This document shows positions 1 through 7,856 of a stretch of DNA of 50,115 bases, piece by piece; the first letter of the stretch is position 1, and every line of letters begins with the position of its first letter. The translations under genes were made by a program, and so were the position numbers. A model generated the notes under the pieces. That model worked only from the letters and a program-made list of their open reading frames with translations. It did no database searches and was not told the DNA's origin. Source of the DNA: DASUBN01 sp035691665 (GTDB lineage Bacteria; Pseudomonadota; Gammaproteobacteria; Natronospirales; REEB76); assembly GCA_035691665.1 (NCBI GenBank), contig DASSIS010000093.1, forward strand, positions 1-50,115. Reading direction: 5' to 3'.

Positions 1-2
1 CC

Positions 3-1040
3 CTGCGCCTCGGCGCCAAGGACGTGAAGGTGATGGCCCGCAAACCCATGTCCATGCTCAAGGCTTCCGATTGGGAGCTGGAAGACGCCAAGGAAGAGAG
101 CGTGGACATCATCGAGTGCTACAGCCCCAAGGACTTCGTCATCGAGGGCGGCCGTCTCAAGGGCATGCACTTCGAGGTGCTGGAGTATTACGAAGAGGCC
201 GGCAAGCTCAAGTCCCGGGTCCTGGAGGAGAAGCTCCTGCCGGCGGACGACGTGATCCTCGCCATCGGCCAGGAGAATGCCTTCCCCTGGATCGAAGACG
301 GCTTGGGGATAGAGCTGGACAAGTGGCATGTGCCGGTGGTGGACGTGAAGACCTTCCAGTCCACCCGCGCCGGGGTGTTCTTCGGCGGCGACGCGGCCTT
401 CGGCCCCAAGAACATCATCTGGGCGGTGGAGCACGGCCACCAGGCGGCCATCTCCATCCACAAGTATTGCCAGGGCGCGGACATGAGCCAGCGCCCGGCG
501 GACGGCATGACGCTCTCGAGCACCAAGATGGGCATCCACGAGTGGAGCTACAGCAACAGCTACGACGCCGCGCCGCGCCGGCTGATGCCCCACGTGAGCC
601 TCAAGGAGCGCTTCAAGAAGATCAACATCGAGGTGGAGCTGGGCTTCACCGCGGACGAGACCCAGGTGGAAGTGGAGCGCTGCCTCAACTGCGACATCCA
701 GACGGTGTTCTTCGCGCCCAAGTGCATCGAGTGCGACGCCTGCATCGACATCTGCCCCACCCAGTGCCTGACCATCACCCACAACGGTGAGGAAGCGGAC
801 CTGCGCGGGCGCCTCAAGGCCATCGCCGACAACGTGAAGCAGCCGCTCTACGTCTCCGAGCCCCTGAAGCAGACGGGCCGGGTGATGGTGAAGGACGAGG
901 ACCACTGCGTGCACTGCGGCCTCTGCGCCGAGCGCTGCCCCACCGCCGCCTGGGACATGCAGAAATCCACCCTCAAGGTGGCCTATGCCGGCGACGATGA
1001 CATGCCCGCGGCGCCGCTGCGCAAGACGGGGGCGGCCTGA
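3..1040 (+). CDS. GltD-like FAD/NAD(P)H oxidoreductase with two 4Fe-4S clusters (5' end outside window)
   Basis: The frame is open from base 3, so the N-terminus lies upstream of the window. What remains is the C-terminal part of a pyridine-nucleotide oxidoreductase of the glutamate synthase small subunit (GltD) type, including the DDVILAIGQ strand and a GVFFGGDAAFGP FAD-binding segment. A ferredoxin tail follows with two clusters: CIECDACIDICP near nt 723-758 and CVHCGLCAERCP near nt 906-941. A further CLNC lies just upstream. The stop overlaps the korA start (TGATG). By context it probably passes electrons between NAD(P)H and the ferredoxin-type acceptor of KorAB. The family is clear; the physiological electron direction is inferred. 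Confidence 0.85.
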   Translation: MRLGAKDVKVMARKPMSMLKASDWELEDAKEESVDIIECYSPKDFVIEGGRLKGMHFEVLEYYEEAGKLKSRVLEEKLLPADDVILAIGQENAFPWIEDGLGIELDKWHVPVVDVKTFQSTRAGVFFGGDAAFGPKNIIWAVEHGHQAAISIHKYCQGADMSQRPADGMTLSSTKMGIHEWSYSNSYDAAPRRLMPHVSLKERFKKINIEVELGFTADETQVEVERCLNCDIQTVFFAPKCIECDACIDICPTQCLTITHNGEEADLRGRLKAIADNVKQPLYVSEPLKQTGRVMVKDEDHCVHCGLCAERCPTAAWDMQKSTLKVAYAGDDDMPAAPLRKTGAA

Positions 1041-2845
1041 TGAGCAGCCGCGTCAACGACTTCGTCATCAAGATAGCGAACGTCAACGGTACTGGTTCCG
1101 CCAGCGCCAACGGCCTGCTCATGAAGGCCATCTTCCGCATGGGCATCCCGGTGGTCGGCAAGAACTTCTTCCCCTCCAACATCCAGGGCCTGCCCACCTG
1201 GTATGAGATCCGGGTGAGCAAGGAGGGCTACCTCTCCCGCTCCGGCCACGTGGACCTGATGGTCGCCATGAACGCCCAGACCTACGCCAAGGACTTGGCG
1301 GAAGTGGCGCCGGGCGGATACCTGCTCTACGACTCCACCTGGCCCCGGGACAAGCAACTGGCGCGGGACGACATCACGCTGCTCGGCGTGCCCCTGGCGG
1401 AGCTGGTGAACAAGGAGTTCGAGAACATCCGCGCCCGCATCCTCATGAAGAACGTCTGCTATCTGGGTGCGCTGGCTGCACTCCTCGACATCGACATGGC
1501 GGTGATCGAAGAGCTATTGAAAGAGACCTTCGCGGACAAGGCCAAGCTCGTGGCCGGCAACCTCCAGGCCATCGAGCTCGGGTACCACTACGCGAAGGAG
1601 CATTTCAGCTGCCCCCTGCCCTTGAAGCTCGAGCGCCTGGACAAGACCGCGGGCCACATCATGGTGGACGGCAACACCATGGCGGGCCTGGGCTGCGTCT
1701 ATGCCGGCGCAACCGTGGGCGCCTGGTATCCCATCACCCCCTCCACCTCGCTCATGGACGCCTTCAAGGAATACTGCGAGGAGCTCCGGGTGGACAAGGC
1801 CACGGGCCAGAACAAGTTCTGCATCGTGCAGGCGGAGGACGAGCTCGCGGCCATCGGCATCGTGCTCGGCGCCGCCTGGAACGGCGCCCGGGCCTTCACC
1901 CCCACGAGCGGCCCCGGCATCTCGCTCATGAACGAGTTCATCGGCTTCGGCTATTACACCGAGATCCCGGCGGTGATCTTCGACGTGCAGCGGGTCGGGC
2001 CTTCCACCGGCATGCCGACGCGCACCCAGCAGGCGGACATCCTGCTCGCGGCCTACGCCTCCCACGGCGACACCCGCCACGTGGTGCTCTTCCCGGCGGA
2101 CCCGGCGGAGTGCTTCCATTTCGCGGTCACCGCCTTCGACCTGGCCGAGCGGCTGCAGACCCCGGTGTTCGTGCTCTCGGACCTGGACATCGGCATGAAC
2201 GACTGGATGGTGCCCAAGGTGAAATGGGACGAGCGCTACGAGCCGGACCGGGGCAAGGTCTACAGCAAAGAAGAGCTCGAGGGCATGCAGGTCTTCTACC
2301 GCTATACGGACGTGGACGGCGACGCCATCCCCTACCGCACGCTCCCGGGCGTGCACCCCAAGGGCGCCTACTTCGTGCGCGGCTCCGGCCACAACCGGCG
2401 CGGCGCCTACACCGAGGACGCGGCGGAATACCAGGACGTGCTGGACCGCCTGAGGAAGAAGAGCGAGACCGCCAAGACCCTGGTGCCCGCGCCCATGGTG
2501 AAGCAGAAGAAGGGTGTGAGCACCGGCATCATCTCCCTGGGCAGCTGCGACGGCGCGGTGAAGGAAGCCATGGATATCCTCAGCCGCCAGGGCACGGACG
2601 TGAATTACCTGCGTGTGCGGGCCTTCCCCTTCAGCAAGGAAGTGGAGGATTTCCTGGACAGGCACGAGCGCATCTTCGTGGTGGAGCAGAACCGGGACGC
2701 GCAGCTCAAATCACTGCTCCTGATCGAGACCCAGGTGGACCGGAGGAAGCTCCACTCCATCCTGCATTACAGCGGCATGCCCATCGACTGCCGCTGCATC
2801 GTGGACGGCGTGACCCAGGCCTTATCTAAGGGCGCGGCAGCATGA
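1040..2845 (+). CDS. korA: 2-oxoacid:ferredoxin oxidoreductase, fused gamma-alpha subunit
   Basis: This 601-residue protein combines the gamma domain (roughly residues 1-190, starting with the NGTGSASANGLLMKAIF segment) and the pyrimidine-binding alpha domain (from about residue 195, with the YPITPSTS motif near residue 228) of a KorA/PorA-type enzyme. With KorB it would oxidatively decarboxylate a 2-oxoacid, most likely 2-oxoglutarate, to the acyl-CoA and reduced ferredoxin, or run in reverse. Substrate cannot be settled from sequence alone. Its start overlaps the stop of the upstream reductase gene, so the two are co-translated. Its stop codon sits exactly at the left edge of an inverted-repeat element that separates it from korB. 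Confidence 0.9.
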   Translation: MSSRVNDFVIKIANVNGTGSASANGLLMKAIFRMGIPVVGKNFFPSNIQGLPTWYEIRVSKEGYLSRSGHVDLMVAMNAQTYAKDLAEVAPGGYLLYDSTWPRDKQLARDDITLLGVPLAELVNKEFENIRARILMKNVCYLGALAALLDIDMAVIEELLKETFADKAKLVAGNLQAIELGYHYAKEHFSCPLPLKLERLDKTAGHIMVDGNTMAGLGCVYAGATVGAWYPITPSTSLMDAFKEYCEELRVDKATGQNKFCIVQAEDELAAIGIVLGAAWNGARAFTPTSGPGISLMNEFIGFGYYTEIPAVIFDVQRVGPSTGMPTRTQQADILLAAYASHGDTRHVVLFPADPAECFHFAVTAFDLAERLQTPVFVLSDLDIGMNDWMVPKVKWDERYEPDRGKVYSKEELEGMQVFYRYTDVDGDAIPYRTLPGVHPKGAYFVRGSGHNRRGAYTEDAAEYQDVLDRLRKKSETAKTLVPAPMVKQKKGVSTGIISLGSCDGAVKEAMDILSRQGTDVNYLRVRAFPFSKEVEDFLDRHERIFVVEQNRDAQLKSLLLIETQVDRRKLHSILHYSGMPIDCRCIVDGVTQALSKGAAA

Positions 2846-3063
2846 GAAGCCATCTCAAAAACTACTGCGCTCGGTATAGCTTTGTTGCGCTCCGGCTCGC
2901 CGTCCTCATGTGCAGAAGAGCACACTCCGGGGGCTGTTCCTTACCGCGCTATCCTGCGCGGCAGGAACTCCAGGGTGTACTTCCATATACACCCGTTCGG
3001 CGTAGCGCCGAACCCTCGCGCGCCTCGCTCTATCTTCGCTCGCGACGTTTTGAGATGGCTTCT
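2845..3063. repeat. 219-bp MITE-like inverted-repeat element between korA and korB
   Basis: The first 16 bases (agaagccatctcaaaa, 2845-2860) are the exact reverse complement of the last 16 (3048-3063). Similarity continues weakly inward. The interior holds further small palindromes, such as gttcggcg-tag-cgccgaac near 2995-3013 and gtgta/tacac around 2978. There is no credible gene inside; the small frames here lack any family signature. It lies between two subunit genes of one enzyme, so it is a non-autonomous insertion or an intergenic repeat, and its transcript would fold into a long stem. No second copy is in this window. Confidence 0.75.
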
Positions 3064-3098
3064 AGCCTGGGAGAGAGATCAGGCATGAGGGTGCTTTC

Positions 3099-4154
3099 AT
3101 GAGTTTTATCAGCAAGCCCAAAGTCCTGCACACCAAACTCCCCAAGAACGAGTTAAACCTCACCATCCGCGAATACGAGGGGGCCATGAGCACCCTCTGC
3201 GCCGGCTGCGGGCACGACTCCATCACCGCCGCCCTGATCCAGGCCTTCTGGGAGCTCAACATCAAGCCCCACCAGGTGGTGAAGATGAGCGGCATCGGCT
3301 GCTCCTCCAAGACCACCGCCTATTTCCTGGGGGATGCCCACGGCATCAACGCCGTGCACGGGCGCATGCCCTCGGTCGCCACCGGCGCCAACGCCGCGGA
3401 CCGGGAGCTCTACTACGTGGGGGTGTCCGGGGACGGGGACTCGCTCTCCATCGGCCTCGGCCAGTTCGCCCATGCCCTGCGCCGCAACCTCAACATGCTC
3501 TACGTGATCGAGAACAACGGCGTCTACGGCCTCACCAAGGGTCAGTTCTCCGCCTCGGCGGACGTGGGCAGCAAGGCCAAGAAGGGCGAGGTGAACCAGC
3601 AGCCGCCCATCGACCCGGTGATCACGGCCCTGACCATGGGCGGCAGCTTCGTGGCCCGGAGCTTCTCGGGGGACAAGGACCAGCTGGTGCCGCTGCTCAA
3701 GGCCGGCATCATGCACCGGGGCTTCGCGCTCGTGGACGTGCTCTCCCCCTGCGTGACCTTCAACGACCACGAGGATTCCACCAAGAGCTACGCCCACACC
3801 CGCCAGTTCTACCACCCGGCGGTGCACGCGGACTTCATCCCCTCCAAGAAACCCATCCGCACCGCCTACAACGAGGGCGAGACCATGCCCGTGGAACTGC
3901 ACGACGGCAGCACGGTGCTCCTAAGGAAAGTGTCGAAGGACTACAACCCCCAGAACCGGGCCCAGGCCTATAGCTATCTCCACGACCACCAGAAGAAGGG
4001 GGAGATCGTGACGGGGTTGCTCTATATAGACGAGAACCAAAGGGACATGCACGAGGTTTCTAATACGGTCGCGGGTCCGCTACGGGACATCCGCTACACC
4101 GATCTTTGTCCGGGATCAAAAGCACTATCAGATATCCAAGATCGGTTCCGCTAA
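3099..4154 (+). CDS. korB: 2-oxoacid:ferredoxin oxidoreductase, beta subunit
   Basis: This 351-residue beta subunit carries the thiamine diphosphate site. CAGCGHDSI near residues 34-42 is followed by GIGCSS, then GDGDSLSIGLGQFAHALRRN, the GDGD...N ThDP/Mg motif, with NNGVYGLTKGQ after it. It completes the enzyme begun by korA. A GAGGGTG ribosome-binding site precedes the ATG. The last 45 or so codons (from about nt 4020) switch to AT-richer codon use although the protein still matches the family end (LCPGSKALSDI). The gene borders the AT-rich island that follows. Substrate is probably 2-oxoglutarate, but pyruvate or branched-chain oxoacids are not excluded. Confidence 0.9.
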   Translation: MSFISKPKVLHTKLPKNELNLTIREYEGAMSTLCAGCGHDSITAALIQAFWELNIKPHQVVKMSGIGCSSKTTAYFLGDAHGINAVHGRMPSVATGANAADRELYYVGVSGDGDSLSIGLGQFAHALRRNLNMLYVIENNGVYGLTKGQFSASADVGSKAKKGEVNQQPPIDPVITALTMGGSFVARSFSGDKDQLVPLLKAGIMHRGFALVDVLSPCVTFNDHEDSTKSYAHTRQFYHPAVHADFIPSKKPIRTAYNEGETMPVELHDGSTVLLRKVSKDYNPQNRAQAYSYLHDHQKKGEIVTGLLYIDENQRDMHEVSNTVAGPLRDIRYTDLCPGSKALSDIQDRFR

Positions 4155-4196
4155 CTAAAGTTGTTACTTAACATTCAGATATAAAAATTAGACACA

Positions 4197-4985
4197 TCAT
4201 TTAGCTTTAGCTTCATTCCATCTTGATAGCCAAGCTTGCCATTTATCATGATAATCAGAAAGACCTCTGATAGAAGACACTGTATCAACGACAGTGAGTT
4301 CGAGGTCATTTAGTACTCCGCTCGCAGTTAGCACGCCTACTATAGTTCCTCCTTTACCAGGGCCATAAGGTTCTGCTAGAGCACGCCGCCACTGATAACG
4401 CTGTCTTAGGTACATATCTAAATACCGGGTTGCTGGGATTCCGAGAAAGTGATTTCTAGGGAACGCATTTGCTAAGCGTAACCACATGCCTTTAACTACT
4501 TCACTGATGCCGTAAGTAGCACGGATGACTTCAAGAGTAGATCCGACAGAAAATCCGGGGCGTGCCTCCTTGTATGCGATAGCCAAGATATCCGGTAAAG
4601 TTTCAATGTATGCAAGCGCGTCCGCCCGCTCTAAAGGCTTATATTCTTCTTGCGGTATTGGCTGCTCCCCACCCGATGCTTTTTTGAGCAAGATCGCATC
4701 AGCATCGGCTCTGCGCTTTATAACCCTACCTATCCATTGGTCTCGGTATTTGCGTACTACACTGGGTGATAGATGTCGACCAAAGCCGCCCGAAATTTGG
4801 GTTTCATGGTGACAGCTAATGCATAGAACGGCGAGATTAGAAGGGTCATTATTCGATGGATTTTCATCTATGTGATGAATCTGTATCGGAGCGCCACGTT
4901 CTTCACATTTACAACATGTACTGTCGGAGGCAACAAGAATACCTGCCGCAATATCTTCAGGAATTGAGATTCTATTTTTTGGCAT
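4197..4985 (-). CDS. HNH endonuclease, last gene of TIR-like operon
   Basis: This 262-residue protein has an N-terminal HNH nuclease fold with a structural zinc site. CxxC is at residues 24-27, the active-site pair HH at 37-38 with D40, N50, and the second half CISCHH is at 55-60. Residues from about 120 onward (LERADALAYIETLPD to the end) form a second, alpha-rich domain that I do not recognise. It is the last gene of a tight four-gene operon, starting 13 bp after the TIR-like gene upstream, in AT-rich DNA unlike the flanks. By context it may be a nucleic-acid-cleaving effector or accessory of a defence system. The nuclease family is clear; the role is inferred. Confidence 0.8.
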   Translation of the reverse strand: MPKNRISIPEDIAAGILVASDSTCCKCEERGAPIQIHHIDENPSNNDPSNLAVLCISCHHETQISGGFGRHLSPSVVRKYRDQWIGRVIKRRADADAILLKKASGGEQPIPQEEYKPLERADALAYIETLPDILAIAYKEARPGFSVGSTLEVIRATYGISEVVKGMWLRLANAFPRNHFLGIPATRYLDMYLRQRYQWRRALAEPYGPGKGGTIVGVLTASGVLNDLELTVVDTVSSIRGLSDYHDKWQAWLSRWNEAKAK

Positions 4986-4998
4986 TTGCTTAAATTTT

Positions 4999-5376
4999 CT
5001 AACTTAGTAGATTTTTTAAGTTTTCCCAATTCCACTCATAGACTCGACCAGCGCCTGTAACTGCCCAGTCTTTGGTGCCCTCCTGGTATCCAATAATTTG
5101 GAAGCGTTCTTTATTTAATTCATTGGAAATTTGTACTTCTTTGAGTACTCCAGGAGCTTTACTAGTTTTGGGACCAAGCATAGTAATTACGACGTCTGCG
5201 CGCTTAATGGCCGTGATCGCCTTAGCTACCCAGTCTCTTTCTGGAGCTGCTTCTTTCAACGAGACATCAGAAATTTCGAATGGTGCATCATCGTGTTTTG
5301 CTTGACCAATTATGAAATCTTTAAGAACCTTATCATTATCAAAATCAAAACTTACAAAGACTTTCTTCTTAGACAT
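4999..5376 (-). CDS. TIR-like domain protein (short, ThsB/DUF1863-like)
   Basis: This 125-residue single-domain protein begins KKVFVSFDFDND, the first strand of a TIR-like flavodoxin-type fold. It continues with a DVSL..AAPERDWV segment, the ADVVITMLGP strand and an EVQISNELNK helix. Its Glu80 (KEVQIS) aligns with the conserved TIR/ThsB glutamate. Such proteins in Thoeris make nucleotide signals from NAD+. It differs from the neighbouring TIR-like protein in length and sequence, so the pair is not a recent duplication. Spacing is 15 bp from the upstream gene and 13 bp to the HNH gene. Enzyme activity is inferred from family only. Confidence 0.8.
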   Translation of the reverse strand: MSKKKVFVSFDFDNDKVLKDFIIGQAKHDDAPFEISDVSLKEAAPERDWVAKAITAIKRADVVITMLGPKTSKAPGVLKEVQISNELNKERFQIIGYQEGTKDWAVTGAGRVYEWNWENLKNLLS

Positions 5377-5391
5377 GACATGCTCCCTCCG

Positions 5392-5895
5392 TTATCGCCT
5401 TGCGTTGCAAGCGGCGTTCTCAATCCATGCAGGCATATTTTCGTAACCATCATCGTCTACCCAATCATATGTGTGGATGCTGTCAGCGAGAGTTGGAGGA
5501 AAGAGTTCTTCAAACCACCAGGTTGGCTTTAATTCAATCTTTGTGAATGGATTCGCTCCTGCCCAGAAATCTGAGTCTCCATCCTCATTTTTCAGCTGAT
5601 GGATATAAATGCCAAGTAACCCTTTCCCTAAGTCATAGCTACGCTCAATTTCGTAAAGCACATATTCGCGATCACTGGTTTCTTGTCCTATTAAAACCAC
5701 CGTGACCGATGTTCCTTCTAGTTGTCGATCAATCCAGCCCTTTATCGATTTGGCTCCTTTTCTCCGAATTGTCTCCCACGCTGCAGCGTCTATAAAACTA
5801 TTAGCAGTTCCATGAGTTAACCAACTATTACGCACTTGATTCACGCGCCATGAATCACGCTGATAATGAAAACTGAAAAAGATTTTCCTTGGCAT
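5392..5895 (-). CDS. TIR-like ThsB-type protein
   Basis: I place the start at the ATG at 5895 (MPRKIFFSFH), giving 167 residues. A longer frame reaches 5934 but begins with TTG, overlaps the upstream gene and adds residues unlike the family. The sequence has the typical DUF1863/ThsB order: KIFFSFHYQRDSWRVNQVRNSW, then IDAAAWE, a helix ending in WIDRQLEGTSVTVVLIG, then YEIERSYDLGKGLLGIYIH, with Glu82 as candidate catalytic residue and a C-terminal NPF segment. ThsB proteins cleave NAD+ and release a signal that activates a partner effector. Here the obvious partner is the membrane protein encoded 22 bp upstream, not a ThsA. No strong Shine-Dalgarno is seen. Confidence 0.82.
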   Translation of the reverse strand: MPRKIFFSFHYQRDSWRVNQVRNSWLTHGTANSFIDAAAWETIRRKGAKSIKGWIDRQLEGTSVTVVLIGQETSDREYVLYEIERSYDLGKGLLGIYIHQLKNEDGDSDFWAGANPFTKIELKPTWWFEELFPPTLADSIHTYDWVDDDGYENMPAWIENAACNARR

Positions 5896-5917
5896 CTGAA
5901 TTAATTTTGTGAGCGGG

Positions 5918-6316
5918 TTACTTAAGAAGAACAATCATTATTGTGATAATCGCAGCTAGTACCGTTCCATGGAAAAGGGCCAGAGTCTTTGAGAGTATTG
6001 CGTCTATCCATGTAGCCTCATCTTTGAATGAAGTTACATCCATTGAATAGTCAATCTGCTTATCAGATAACTTTCTAACTTTGTTATAAAGGGCTCGAAA
6101 GAGCCGCTCTTGCGATAGAAAATAACCATCCAATATCCAAAATATCACGCATGGAAAATAAGCAAGATAAACAAACCAAACCTTTGAATCTTTTGCTGCA
6201 AGAGCGAATAATCCCGACACGAGAATGACGCTCCACCCTTTGAGAAGAAAAGAGTTATTGGATAAGCGATTTATAACGCCCTGAATAAGCTGTAGATGTG
6301 CTTGTTTATTTGTCAC
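5918..6316 (-). CDS. Small membrane protein paired with TIR-like genes (candidate effector)
   Basis: This 132-residue protein has a predicted membrane hairpin (about residues 24-41 and 46-64), a charged cytosolic stretch (about 67-105) and a third hydrophobic helix at the C-terminus (about 112-131). The N-terminal MTNKQAHLQLIQGVINRLS and the N-S-FLLKGW segment resemble a family I recall next to TIR-like proteins in many bacteria. It is the first gene of the operon. In signalling defence systems small multi-TM proteins often act as the membrane-disrupting effector. That role here is inference from position and topology. No ThsA-type sensor domain (SLOG, Macro) is visible, so how it would sense a signal is unknown. 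Confidence 0.7.
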   Translation of the reverse strand: MTNKQAHLQLIQGVINRLSNNSFLLKGWSVILVSGLFALAAKDSKVWFVYLAYFPCVIFWILDGYFLSQERLFRALYNKVRKLSDKQIDYSMDVTSFKDEATWIDAILSKTLALFHGTVLAAIITIMIVLLK

Positions 6317-6361
6317 GACTTGATAACCCTCTATTGGAGCTGCCGTAGATAGTACGTTTAG

Positions 6362-6378
6362 GGGGTCAGAGCCCTTTT
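6362..6378 (+). repeat. Cassette-boundary motif, copy 1
   Basis: Core ggggtcagagccctttt between the start of the TIR-operon membrane gene and the stop of the zinc-ribbon gene. It is the first of a series of similar motifs in the same orientation up to about 10006. Confidence 0.5.
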
Positions 6379-6440
6379 ACTTTGGAATCTTGACAGAACA
6401 TAACGTACTGAACGGGATTGAAGTCTGGTCTTCGTGGCGT

Positions 6441-6749
6441 CTAGCCGTTTTGCCACCAAGCTCCAGCGCGACCATAGATGTAAGTGATGATGCCAATGAA
6501 AGCCAGAAATGCTCCAAATCCCATGTTACCGGCCATCATGAAGACGATGCCCGCAGCTATAGCAACGGATGCTCCAAGCTGTAAGGCCTTCCATTTCTTA
6601 CTCGTTTGCTCGATGGTTTGAACGCCATTAGAGACTTCATCTGCAGCGCTCCCAGTTGCAGCAACCTTTGCAATTGGTGCCCCACAACCAGGGCATGCCA
6701 TCGCTTGGTCAGATATCTCTCTACCGCATTCCCCGCACTTAATCAGCAT
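6441..6749 (-). CDS. Zinc-ribbon membrane protein
   Basis: This 102-residue protein starts with a zinc ribbon (Cys5, Cys8, Cys19, Cys22: KCGECG...ACPGCG), then a linker rich in Ala, Ser and Thr. Two hydrophobic helices from about residue 57 to 92 lead to a short C-terminal tail. The GGAGGGG ribosome-binding site lies 6 nt before the ATG. The architecture (zinc ribbon plus TM pair) is common in small bacterial proteins of unknown role. It is not co-directional in a tight operon with the TIR genes (125-bp gap holding a repeat motif), so I do not count it as part of that system. Confidence 0.7.
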   Translation of the reverse strand: MLIKCGECGREISDQAMACPGCGAPIAKVAATGSAADEVSNGVQTIEQTSKKWKALQLGASVAIAAGIVFMMAGNMGFGAFLAFIGIITYIYGRAGAWWQNG

Positions 6750-6880
6750 GACATCCCCTCCATGTAAACGTTAGAAGCGCAGCAGCTCTAATAAAAGAGC
6801 GGCGTGGCATAGATTTCCCAAAGCGGAAGATTGGCTGATTCCGGCGCGTCCATGGCCATCCCGTCCCTCTAAAAACCCCA

Positions 6881-6915
6881 GGATAGTTATAGACCTCCAA
6901 AGCCCGTTTTGCGAG
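6881..6915 (+). repeat. Repeat related to boundary motif (ATAGTTATAGACC...TTTGCGAGC)
   Basis: The stretch ggatagttatagacc, followed 14 nt later by gttttgcgagc, recurs at 8395-8430 in near-identical order. Its TATAGACC core resembles TACAGACC of the boundary motifs at 7836 and 8281. The rest of the 285-bp gap 6750-7034 shows no gene. Confidence 0.5.
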
Positions 6916-6928
6916 CCCGCTTCGGATA

Positions 6929-6947
6929 ATAAGGGTCAGACCCTTAT
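6929..6947 (+). repeat. Cassette-boundary motif, copy 2 (perfect hairpin)
   Basis: ataagggtcagacccttat is a perfect 8-bp inverted repeat around CAG. It contains the GGGTCAGACC core shared with the other copies, and lies in the gap between the zinc-ribbon gene and the 230-residue gene. Confidence 0.55.
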
Positions 6948-7034
6948 CTGAAATCTCTCGACTCTGTCCTAAGTCGTCCCAGTAGAGCAGTGTAGTCTTC
7001 TACCTGGTTGGCGATCACGTGGGCGATGTTCCCT

Positions 7035-7727
7035 TCATATCGTGGGTCTTTTACCGCTGACTGCGTTATTCGCTTCGCGCTGCTCGACCATGCGCGCGAA
7101 CTCTTCAATAATTCCGTCGACAAGCTGCACAAGCTCTTTCAACGTCTCGATTAACGGCAGACCGGCAAGCGCGCCGTCTAGAAACTTGTGGCTGTAAGAC
7201 CCGCTTGTAGGAATAGGTTTGTTAATGTCTTCACCTCTTCTAAAAGAAAATTCCAAGTTGTTAGTATCGAGCCGCGTAACGAGGATATTAATGTGCTTAT
7301 CCCGAATGTCTAGGTCGTGGATTGCTCTTAATTTCTCGTTCCCCCCTTTATGTGGCTCAAATGTTTTAAGAAGAGAAACCGCATCATCTCCAGCCCTATC
7401 GAAATGCTTGCTATTTATCTGAGCTGATAACTCTTCTTTAGATTCGGCGAAAGGGAAATATACTTTTTTGTCACTCTTGCCATTGACTCGCGCTAATTCT
7501 GCGGCCATTAAATCGAGTGCTGCACGCATGTTGTGGATTGCATCTCCTAGTGTTGCAAGCACAACAGGGGGAACCTCTTTACGATGAATTTTCATGCTCC
7601 CTTTCCAGTCCAATTCCACGGTAGTCGGATTGCTGGAATCATAAGCCTGCAATCCGGCATCAACCTCTTCAATAAATTGGCGCGCCCTAGATAGTTTGAC
7701 CTTTGATGCGCGGAATAGATCTCCCAT
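7035..7727 (-). CDS. Conserved hypothetical protein with HNMRAALD and DKH motifs
   Basis: This 230-residue, soluble, mostly helical protein has a central LGDAIHNMRAALDLMAAEL helix (His65, Asn66, Arg68, Asp72) and a DLDIRDKHINIL segment (Asp143, Lys144, His145). Proteins with this pair of motifs are widespread, often in accessory regions. I know no proven function. The helical pattern with conserved polar residues recalls HEPN-like folds, but the RxxxxH signature is not clearly present. AAGGAATGAG precedes the ATG as ribosome-binding site. DNA is AT-richer than the flanking core genes, suggesting acquisition. It is bracketed by boundary motifs at 6929 and 7784. Confidence 0.65.
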   Translation of the reverse strand: MGDLFRASKVKLSRARQFIEEVDAGLQAYDSSNPTTVELDWKGSMKIHRKEVPPVVLATLGDAIHNMRAALDLMAAELARVNGKSDKKVYFPFAESKEELSAQINSKHFDRAGDDAVSLLKTFEPHKGGNEKLRAIHDLDIRDKHINILVTRLDTNNLEFSFRRGEDINKPIPTSGSYSHKFLDGALAGLPLIETLKELVQLVDGIIEEFARMVEQREANNAVSGKRPTI

Positions 7728-7780
7728 TGCTCATTCCTTTTCAAACTTGAAATAACAGAGGACGGACCCAATAAAAGGGA

Positions 7781-7800
7781 AATGGGGTCAGGTCTTGACT
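7781..7800 (+). repeat. Cassette-boundary motif, copy 3
   Basis: aatggggtcaggtcttgact, upstream of the minus-strand 230-residue gene and only about 50 bp from the next copy. Confidence 0.45.
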
Positions 7801-7830
7801 TAATACATTTAAGAATCAGGCTGGCCAAGG

Positions 7831-7850
7831 AATAATGGGGTACAGACCAC
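7831..7850 (+). repeat. Cassette-boundary motif, copy 4
   Basis: aataatggggtacagaccac is nearly the same as the copy at 8277-8295. It ends 7 bp before the stop codon of the minus-strand membrane protein gene. Confidence 0.55.
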
Positions 7851-7856
7851 CGCGGT

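Noticed and set aside
4197..6316. Canonical Thoeris (ThsA plus ThsB)
   Set aside because: No SIR2-SLOG, Macro or other ThsA-type gene is present next to the TIR-like genes, so I describe it only as Thoeris-related.
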